From: CAYNGH01 sp964396845
Lineage (GTDB): Bacteria > Vulcanimicrobiota > JAJTBE01 > CAYNGH01
Assembly: GCA_964396845.1 (NCBI GenBank)
Contig: CAYNGH010000175.1
Location: 1 to 6,702, forward strand
Direction: 5' to 3'
Length of the DNA stretch: 6,702 nt
Positions 1 through 5,341 of this stretch are shown in pieces; position 1 is the first letter of the stretch, and every line of letters begins with the position of its first letter. The notes beneath the pieces are model-generated. The model saw nothing but the letters and a program-made list of their open reading frames with translations, was not told the DNA's origin and made no database searches. The translations under genes were made by a program, and so were the position numbers.

Positions 1-34
1 CGAGTCCTGCTCTTGCCATTGTAGAATATTTCAA

Positions 35-72
35 TAAAAACTCCCCGGAGGCCTTCGAATATTGCCGGGAGT
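35..72 (-). terminator. Rho-independent terminator closing the FecR-TPR operon
   Basis: Read on the minus strand, ACTCCCGG (72-65) can pair with CCGGGGAGT (48-40), giving an 8-bp GC-rich stem with one bulged G and a 16-nt loop. The loop itself can extend the pairing through GGC/GCC. The right arm runs straight into TTTTTATTG. The hairpin starts 3 nt past the TAA stop of the last gene, where an operon-ending intrinsic terminator is expected. The stem-loop and T-tract are read directly; termination activity is inferred. Confidence 0.8.
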
Positions 73-75
73 GAA

Positions 76-573
76 TTACCTGCTTCGCCGGAGGATGATT
101 CTGACAACCCGGTTGTTTTTAACCTCAAAGATTATACCCCTGTAAATCATCCTCATGTCGGGAAGATCAGTCTGATAGGAATGCTGATAGTTCTCCTGGA
201 TATAGGACAGGCCCATGATCTCCCGAACCCGATCCACTCCGGAGCCGACCTTTACAAATCCTTTCACAGTATAATAAGGGTAGCTGATATGGATCTCCTC
301 CATGGACTGGCCCTTGAAGTATATTTCCAACCCCAGCTCTTCATACTGAAGTACCCGGGAAACAACACCTGAATCACCGCCGGGATTGATGTATATCTTC
401 CCGTCCCCATATATGCCCTGAACCTGTTCCATGGTCATGGCAAAGACAATCGGCCCGGCTCTCCAGCCAGGCTCAATCCCGTATAACTCTTCCCTGTCCT
501 GTGCCAGGGCAGGGAAAAAAGTCAGCACTGTCAACAGAATCACCAGGATGACTGTCCTTTTTGCCGGCATCAT
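76..573 (-). CDS. Small secreted protein with two BamE-like-looking repeat units
   Basis: I do not recognise a named family. The 165-residue product starts with a clear Sec signal peptide: K5/R6, a hydrophobic core at about 7-20, and a likely signal peptidase I site after PALA (A24), leaving about 140 exported residues. The mature part looks like an internal duplication. Residues 41-96 and 105-161 both follow the pattern of a hydrophobic strand, a short helix with V-x-x-I-(Y/M)-G, a linker, then (L/M)-x-Y-x-x-x-G-(L/I) and a closing strand ending in I-x-I or RII. This two-layer alpha/beta layout resembles BamE/SmpA-type envelope domains, but that is an analogy from pattern only. The start overlaps the stop of the upstream FecR-TPR gene as ATGA, implying translational coupling. 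Two ATGs lie side by side; the second (570) is better spaced from GAGGAG, so a 164-residue product is equally likely. It is the last gene of the unit, with a terminator just after it. A role alongside the FecR-TPR proteins in the periplasm is inferred. Confidence 0.8.
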   Translation of the reverse strand: MMPAKRTVILVILLTVLTFFPALAQDREELYGIEPGWRAGPIVFAMTMEQVQGIYGDGKIYINPGGDSGVVSRVLQYEELGLEIYFKGQSMEEIHISYPYYTVKGFVKVGSGVDRVREIMGLSYIQENYQHSYQTDLPDMRMIYRGIIFEVKNNRVVRIILRRSR

Positions 574-1694
574 TTCTCCTCTTCCTGATGGCTGTTCTCA
601 TCAAGGTTTTCATTGGTGCCTGCATCGGAAGCCGGAGATTGCTCCCGCATCAGTTTGTTTCCCTGCTCCATGTAGCCCTGGCCCGTGATGGTCTGGCCGA
701 GCCTTTCATAAACCGAGCCGAGAAAATAATATATCCTGGGATTGTCCGGATCAAGCTCCTGCAAGCTCTTGAGAGGGCCCAGGGCATCTGTGTAAAGGCC
801 CCGTTCATAGAATAGAGTCGCCATGAGCATGTGGGCCCGGGCGTTTTTTGGATCTTCCTGAATCATATCCCGGTATATGCCTTCTATTTTCATCAAGCCC
901 CGGGCTTCATCTCCGGGGAGAGTATTAAAAACCACCGAGTGATTCTTGCCCAGGGAATCTGTCAGAGTCACCCGGTATTCCCGGCCAAAACAGAGAGTGC
1001 AGGGATATTCCCCGGTATTTTCCAGCACATAAGTCCCGGAGTTTTCAACCTCCACCGGGAAGGGTTCCAGAAGAACATCCTCCTCGTCCTCCAGCCGGTA
1101 AAGGGATAGGGCAAAATTTTCCCCCTGGGGCCCGGCCCATTTTACAGGAACCTTCAGGCGATATACACTGGAATTGGGTTGCGGTGAATTGAAAGCCACA
1201 AAGATTCTCGGGGCTGGCGCTGGCGCTGGTTCCGGTGCCGGTTCAATCTCTGGGGGAGGAACAGGCATGGGTGTTTTAAGCCCCCGAGTAAATTCGCCAA
1301 TTATTCTCCGGGAAGCAATGGTGGTCTTTTCCGGCAGGGGAAGCCCCGCTTTTCCCGATACAATCCTCAGGTTTCCTGCGGTCACCTTTGCCCTGCCGTC
1401 CACAAAGGACACGGTGGTTGAAGGGGCCAGGTGATATTCATTCCCGTTGGAATAATCCACGTAAGTAATACTGCCGTCCCTGCCGGTGGACAGGACGGAT
1501 CCTTCCAGAACCGGATCCAGGGGATAAACCTTCCGGGGACTGCTACTGCTGATTTCCCGGGCAGTGCCTTCTGCCGACAGGATCATCCCGATGGCCCCCC
1601 CGGCGATGGAATGACCCGGATAGAATCCGCCGGCCAACACCAGCAATAAAATGATAATTAAAAAGGTCTTCCCGGAAACATTAAATCTTTTCAT
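570..1694 (-). CDS. Secreted FecR-domain/TPR protein, second tandem paralogue
   Basis: A 374-residue exported protein. Numbered from the ATG at 1694: signal peptide or anchor 1-33 (K2/R3, then a Leu/Ile core); FecR domain at about 36-100, with the usual pattern of a GMILSAEGTA opening, L-x-G-x-x-L-S-T-G, then Y-x-L-x-P-x-T; an RIIGEFTR box (130-137); a Pro/Ala/Glu-rich linker (about 142-162); a beta-rich, Ig-like-looking region (about 165-260) holding a CxxC pair (C232, C235); two TPR-like helix pairs (about 268-350); and an acidic Asn/Glu-rich tail. Known FecR regulators are inner-membrane proteins with a cytoplasmic anti-sigma segment; that segment is absent here, so a periplasmic scaffold or sensing role fits better than sigma control. 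The open frame extends to a TTG at 1712 overlapping the previous stop, but the ATG at 1694 has GGGGGTG six bases upstream and begins a normal signal peptide. Its stop overlaps the next gene. Architecture is well supported; function is unknown. Confidence 0.87.
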   Translation of the reverse strand: MKRFNVSGKTFLIIILLLVLAGGFYPGHSIAGGAIGMILSAEGTAREISSSSPRKVYPLDPVLEGSVLSTGRDGSITYVDYSNGNEYHLAPSTTVSFVDGRAKVTAGNLRIVSGKAGLPLPEKTTIASRRIIGEFTRGLKTPMPVPPPEIEPAPEPAPAPAPRIFVAFNSPQPNSSVYRLKVPVKWAGPQGENFALSLYRLEDEEDVLLEPFPVEVENSGTYVLENTGEYPCTLCFGREYRVTLTDSLGKNHSVVFNTLPGDEARGLMKIEGIYRDMIQEDPKNARAHMLMATLFYERGLYTDALGPLKSLQELDPDNPRIYYFLGSVYERLGQTITGQGYMEQGNKLMREQSPASDAGTNENLDENSHQEEEK

Positions 1695-1700
1695 AATCAA

Positions 1701-1707
1701 CACCCCC
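1701..1707 (-). promoter_or_regulatory. Ribosome binding site that sets the start at 1694
   Basis: On the minus strand GGGGGTG lies six bases (TTGATT) before ATG. It can pair with the anti-Shine-Dalgarno CACCUCC over seven positions using one G-U wobble. The alternative TTG start at 1712 has only a weak purine stretch before it, so this site favours the ATG. Confidence 0.65.
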
Positions 1708-1708
1708 G

Positions 1709-2773
1709 TCAAATCTTTCTTTCAAGCTTTTGAGCCTTCCGCTTGGCTTCATCTCTCTTTCCAGGCATCCCCATTCTACTGTAGATGCCCGCCATCATCC
1801 TGTAAACATTCGGATTTTCCGGCATCATCTTCTGAAGGCGAAGGGCTGTATTCAAGGCTTCGTCGTAAAGATCCATCTCAATATAAATCCGGGCCAGCTT
1901 CATCAGGGGAACGGGATCTGCAGGGTTCTTTCTTGATAAATCTTCTACGGCTTTTTCCTTTTCCCGGAGGACATCCCTTTCCTTTTCCGGCAAAACATAA
2001 AACTCCGACTCGGGATAACCGTCAACTATCACATCTTCCACCCGATCCCCAGGCCCCATGGGAACCACATAAAGAGAGTATCTGCCTCCGGCTTTCAGGG
2101 GGGCCAGCCCCGGCGGAGGATATGACAGACTGGTGCCGGATACCGGAAGCCTGGCAACGGTGGCCTTTTCTTCTAACTCAATTAGATCCACCTTGTCAAT
2201 GTCTGCATTGTGCCATAAATCAAAGTCCCGAATTATGACGGTAACCCGGTCAGGGTCAGCTTTGAAACTCCAGCGGAAAGTGTAGGCTCCTTCCCGGATG
2301 GTGCTCCCGGACACCGGGCTGTGAATTGAGAAAACAGAACCGTTTCTGGTGGTTTCTCCCATGAGTCGCAGGGATTTGATTTTTGAGCCTTCGGGCAGGT
2401 TGAGGGCAACCCCTGGTCTGCCTGATTGAACATTACCGGCTACCTTTTCAATTCTGTCGGCATAAATCCTTACCCGGGTATTGGGCGTCAGGGCATATTC
2501 CCGCCCCCCGGCAAAAAGCACCAGGGTTGCAGTGGCGCCAGAGCCTGTGGCTACTTCGTTTCCGGCGAAAAGATCTTCCAGGGGCAATCCTGGCCTGGGG
2601 CGATTCCCCCAGGGGAATATCTTCACATCCCCCTGGGTTTTCAGGAGCATTCCCACAGAGTTTTCCCCGGCAACGGCCCCGGCTGTTGACCCCAGAAACA
2701 GAATCACAATCACAATCAGGGCAACCAACAGACCGGATCCTCCAGGTTTTATTTTTTCAGTCAATCTATTCAT
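1709..2773 (-). CDS. Secreted FecR-domain/TPR protein, first tandem paralogue
   Basis: A 354-residue exported protein, first gene of the three-gene unit. Numbered from the ATG at 2773: a basic N-terminus and one hydrophobic segment at about 12-35, ending in GAVAGE, a plausible signal peptidase I site; FecR domain at about 41-104 (GMLLKTQGDV opening, L-F-A-G-N-E-V-A-T-G, then REYALTPNTRVRI); an RLMGETTR box (136-143); a beta-rich, Ig-like-looking middle at about 148-265; a charged helical linker; and two TPR-like helix pairs (about 283-350). There is no Cys, so it is not a lipoprotein. The order of domains and the RxxGExTR box match the next gene, pointing to tandem duplication. The frame is open to 2815, but the ATG at 2773 has AAGGAGG six bases upstream, and the longer start would lie upstream of the predicted transcription start. 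Unlike FecR itself it has no visible cytoplasmic anti-sigma region. It may bind envelope ligands or partners through the TPRs; that is inference. Confidence 0.88.
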   Translation of the reverse strand: MNRLTEKIKPGGSGLLVALIVIVILFLGSTAGAVAGENSVGMLLKTQGDVKIFPWGNRPRPGLPLEDLFAGNEVATGSGATATLVLFAGGREYALTPNTRVRIYADRIEKVAGNVQSGRPGVALNLPEGSKIKSLRLMGETTRNGSVFSIHSPVSGSTIREGAYTFRWSFKADPDRVTVIIRDFDLWHNADIDKVDLIELEEKATVARLPVSGTSLSYPPPGLAPLKAGGRYSLYVVPMGPGDRVEDVIVDGYPESEFYVLPEKERDVLREKEKAVEDLSRKNPADPVPLMKLARIYIEMDLYDEALNTALRLQKMMPENPNVYRMMAGIYSRMGMPGKRDEAKRKAQKLERKI

Positions 2774-2779
2774 GGGAAA

Positions 2780-2786
2780 CCTCCTT
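2780..2786 (-). promoter_or_regulatory. Strong ribosome binding site for the first FecR-TPR gene
   Basis: On the minus strand AAGGAGG precedes ATG (2773) by six bases (TTTCCC). This near-perfect Shine-Dalgarno sequence decides the start over the in-frame ATG at 2815. Confidence 0.9.
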
Positions 2787-2794
2787 GCGGAATA

Positions 2795-2823
2795 ATTATA
2801 TATAACAAAAGTCATCAGGACAA
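2795..2823 (-). promoter_or_regulatory. Predicted sigma70-type promoter of the FecR-TPR operon
   Basis: On the minus strand a -35-like TTGTCC (2823-2818, four of six consensus bases) is followed after exactly 17 bases by a perfect TATAAT (2800-2795). Transcription would start near 2788, giving a very short leader that begins just before the AAGGAGG site. It lies in the 81-bp gap after the cyclase gene, the only sizeable gap in the window. I see no inverted repeat or CRP-like TGTGA...TCACA site around it. Confidence 0.65.
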
Positions 2824-2854
2824 TCCTTCTGTTCTTGGTGAAAAGGGCAGTTTT

Positions 2855-5332
2855 TTATTTCTCCCGGGGAGAATCCCCGGACTCATCTTCTGACGGCAGA
2901 GGTGATGACGGCTCCGGAGAAACCTCCAACAGTTCATATATCCGCACCTGTTTTTGCTTCCCCTTCACCGGGTATTCTCCCAGGTCCCGAACCCGGACCA
3001 GGTCCCGAACCAGCTGATATGTCTGGGAAGATATGATGATGCCGGCTCCCGCTACCTTGGTCAGCCCCATTATTCGGGAAGCAGTATTGACCACATCTCC
3101 CACAGTGGTGTACTCGGTGCGATGGGGAGAACCCACATTCCCCGCCACCACAGGACCGCTGTGGATGCCGAATTTCACATCAAAGGCAAACCGGTTATCC
3201 CTGCGACGTTCCTGTTGCCAGCGTTCCAGCTCCCGCACCATCTCCAGGCCGATCTTGCACACCCTCCAGGCATGATCCTCATCGGGCTGAGGCGCACCGC
3301 TGATGACCATGATCTCATCCCCAACAAACTGCTTGAGAGTGCCCTGGTATTTGAAGATAATCGGTTCCATCCGGGTGAAGTAGTCGTTGAGGGTTGCAAT
3401 GACCTTCTCAGGTTCTGTCTTTTCACTGTAGGTGGTAAAATCGTTGATGTCACAGAACAGGATAGTGCAGTCGCATCGTTTTCCCCCCAGGGCCAGTTTC
3501 CGGGGATCCCTGAGTATCTCATGGGCCACCGATTCAGAGATATATCGCCCCAGGATTTCCCGGATATATTTTTTTTCCCGATCTTCAGAAAGATACCGGA
3601 ATGAATATACAACCCCGAAGGATATGGGCATCACAGAAAGAGGGGGGACCAGATCCAGCCACAAGTTGTATCGGAAAAAGACAAAAAAGACAATCCCTGT
3701 GACAATCAGGGCCGTCAACATCAATGCTCCTGCGGAAACCCCGGGACGCAGGTAATAACACAACAGGGAACCGCCAATGGCGCAGATCAGCAGTATCAGT
3801 CCATTGAGCCAGGGACTGGCCCTGTGGATATAGTCCCTGTTCAGGATGGTATTGAGGATGTTGGCATGAACCTCGATGCCGTACATTTCGAGGGAATCAA
3901 AAGTGCTGTAGGGTGTCACCACCAGGTCCGTTGAACCAGAATGGCCGGGGCCGATGAGAACTGCCTTCCCCTGGAAGTTTTTCCGGAAGAATTCATCATC
4001 CCCTTCCCGGGCCTTCTTCAGCAGGTCAGAAAAAGAATACCGACTCATGAATGTCCCCGGCGGGCCGACATAGTTGATGAGAATCCTGTATTCATCATCA
4101 TGGGGGATGACATCTTCTCCCAGATGAAATTTTCCGTGGCTGGATCCTGATTCTGCCGGAAATATAACACCTGGCAGAACTTTTTCCAGGATCCTGCGGT
4201 TGTGACGGCGGATGACTCTATCCGTGGCATTGCCTGGCAGATCCACTGGAGAAAACTCATTCAAAACAGGATCCTTCGCTATTTCTCTGCTGTCCATCAG
4301 TTTGTTCAGCCCGAATACCACTGTGTCCATTTCCCGAACCGTCATCTCCCGGTCAGGCTTCCAAAGCTCAATTACTTCCAGGGTTGCGGTGTCCAGCATA
4401 TCATACAGCTTTTGCGCCGGGGGTGATTTTTTCTCCCCCAGGATTCTCATCAGCTCTTCCCAGCGGAGAATCTCTTCTCTCTTCAGGTGCCATTCCTTTC
4501 GAAACCGGATTTCTGCATCAAGATAACGGGCTGCGGTTACCAGCATCAAAATCGGAAAACTTTCCCAGGTGCCGTCTTCCAGATGTCCTCCTGCCTGAAG
4601 AAATTGACGGCGGGCCACTCCGTCCCCATCGGGAGCAGTATTCACCAGCCCCAGGTTTTCCCTGCCTGCTACTGCGGTAAACTTGTAATAAGGCTTGGAC
4701 ACGCTTCCATCTCCCCGGATGAAGGTCATCAGGGCTACCTTTTTGCTCAGGAGGGATCGCATCATCATCATTTCTGTATTGGGCAGATAACCCCTGACCA
4801 GATCGGGATCCAAGTCCAGATCCTCACTGGTTATCATATCCTCAAACACAGAGAAAATCCGCCGGTTGAGATACTCATCAGGAGAAATCTGAAACTGGTA
4901 GTCAAGGGCGATTACCTTCACTCCGTTGCTGGTGAGGCTATCAAAGACCTCGGCAAAAAAGGGAGTCCAGAAGAAAGTCGGCTCTTTTATCTCATCCAGG
5001 GTCTTGTCATCAATAGGGACAACCACAACATCGGGATTCCGGAAATGGGTCGGGGCCTGAATAGAAGAAAAATACCTGTGGCTTCGAAGGGCCACCCTCC
5101 AGTTGTATGTGCGGTATTCCAGAAAACGAAGACTCCTGGCCCCGGAGAGCAGGTATGCAACCATAAGACAAAGTAAACCCAGTATCACAGGGACATACCA
5201 ATGCCTCCCCAGGGATGAGATAAAGTCCTCCAGGAATGATATTTTAAAAGCCCTGGAAGATAACGGGGAACTGCTCTTGCTGTCCTCATATTCCCTTTTC
5301 ATACAGGTTGATTCGATGGCTATGTGAAACAT
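2855..5332 (-). CDS. CHASE2-domain class III adenylate/guanylate cyclase
   Basis: Membrane sensor that should turn an extracytoplasmic signal into cyclic nucleotide. Of 825 residues: cytoplasmic N-terminus; TM1 at about 46-64; CHASE2 sensor at about 98-505, with VVVVPIDDKTL (102-112), VIALDYQF (140-147), a GLVNTAPDGDGVARR block (228-242), ILINYVGPPGTF (417-428) and GKAVLIGPGHSGSTD (455-469); TM2-TM4 at about 508-527, 533-553 and 558-580; a cyclase-transducer helix (about 588-607); the class III catalytic domain (about 618-803); and an acidic Ser/Pro tail. Four helices place CHASE2 outside and the catalytic domain inside. Metal Asp residues are D628 and D672; transition-state Asn/Arg are N749 and R753; T742 fits the class IIIb purine site. 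The partner Lys position, four residues before D672, is Gln (Q668), with Lys one residue earlier (K667). The CHASE2 region is long, with a charged insert at about 272-400. The gene starts 9 bp after copA. ATGs at 5332 and 5302 are both possible, neither with well-spaced Shine-Dalgarno. cAMP is the likely product but is not proven. Confidence 0.93.
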   Translation of the reverse strand: MFHIAIESTCMKREYEDSKSSSPLSSRAFKISFLEDFISSLGRHWYVPVILGLLCLMVAYLLSGARSLRFLEYRTYNWRVALRSHRYFSSIQAPTHFRNPDVVVVPIDDKTLDEIKEPTFFWTPFFAEVFDSLTSNGVKVIALDYQFQISPDEYLNRRIFSVFEDMITSEDLDLDPDLVRGYLPNTEMMMMRSLLSKKVALMTFIRGDGSVSKPYYKFTAVAGRENLGLVNTAPDGDGVARRQFLQAGGHLEDGTWESFPILMLVTAARYLDAEIRFRKEWHLKREEILRWEELMRILGEKKSPPAQKLYDMLDTATLEVIELWKPDREMTVREMDTVVFGLNKLMDSREIAKDPVLNEFSPVDLPGNATDRVIRRHNRRILEKVLPGVIFPAESGSSHGKFHLGEDVIPHDDEYRILINYVGPPGTFMSRYSFSDLLKKAREGDDEFFRKNFQGKAVLIGPGHSGSTDLVVTPYSTFDSLEMYGIEVHANILNTILNRDYIHRASPWLNGLILLICAIGGSLLCYYLRPGVSAGALMLTALIVTGIVFFVFFRYNLWLDLVPPLSVMPISFGVVYSFRYLSEDREKKYIREILGRYISESVAHEILRDPRKLALGGKRCDCTILFCDINDFTTYSEKTEPEKVIATLNDYFTRMEPIIFKYQGTLKQFVGDEIMVISGAPQPDEDHAWRVCKIGLEMVRELERWQQERRRDNRFAFDVKFGIHSGPVVAGNVGSPHRTEYTTVGDVVNTASRIMGLTKVAGAGIIISSQTYQLVRDLVRVRDLGEYPVKGKQKQVRIYELLEVSPEPSSPLPSEDESGDSPREK
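2980..3011. repeat. 14-bp direct repeat, 18-bp period, inside the cyclase gene
   Basis: CCAGGTCCCGAACC occurs at 2980-2993 and again at 2998-3011. It codes for two VRDL units near residues 775-784 at the end of the cyclase domain, a strand that normally precedes the (L/V)KG motif. It is most likely a small in-frame coding duplication, with no sign of a regulatory role. Confidence 0.6.
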
Positions 5333-5341
5333 CCTGCGGTT

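Noticed and set aside
1..19. Minus-strand ATG at 19-17 opening a frame (ATG GCA AGA GCA GGA CTC) to the left edge
   Set aside because: Only six codons are visible, there is no Shine-Dalgarno before it, and it directly follows a terminator. It could be the next gene but cannot be supported.
1200..1250. GGCGCT/GGTTCC-type short repeats as possible tandem DNA repeat
   Set aside because: They encode the Pro/Ala/Glu linker of the second FecR-TPR protein and are explained by that low-complexity segment.
1651..2238. 195-residue open frame on the plus strand
   Set aside because: Lies antisense to two well-supported FecR-TPR genes; low-complexity Pro/Ser composition and no recognisable domain.
2774..2854. 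Terminator for the cyclase gene in the intergenic gap
   Set aside because: A run of A/T and AAAACTGCCCTTTT is present, but I could not build a GC-rich stem followed by a T-tract on the minus strand.
2774..2854. CRP-type operator near the FecR-TPR promoter
   Set aside because: No TGTGA...TCACA-like palindrome is visible.
2954..3604. 216-residue plus-strand frame
   Set aside because: Opposite the conserved catalytic domain of the cyclase, whose motifs explain the region.
4487..5176. 229-residue open frame on the plus strand
   Set aside because: Antisense to the CHASE2 region of the cyclase; no signal peptide, motif or ribosome binding site.
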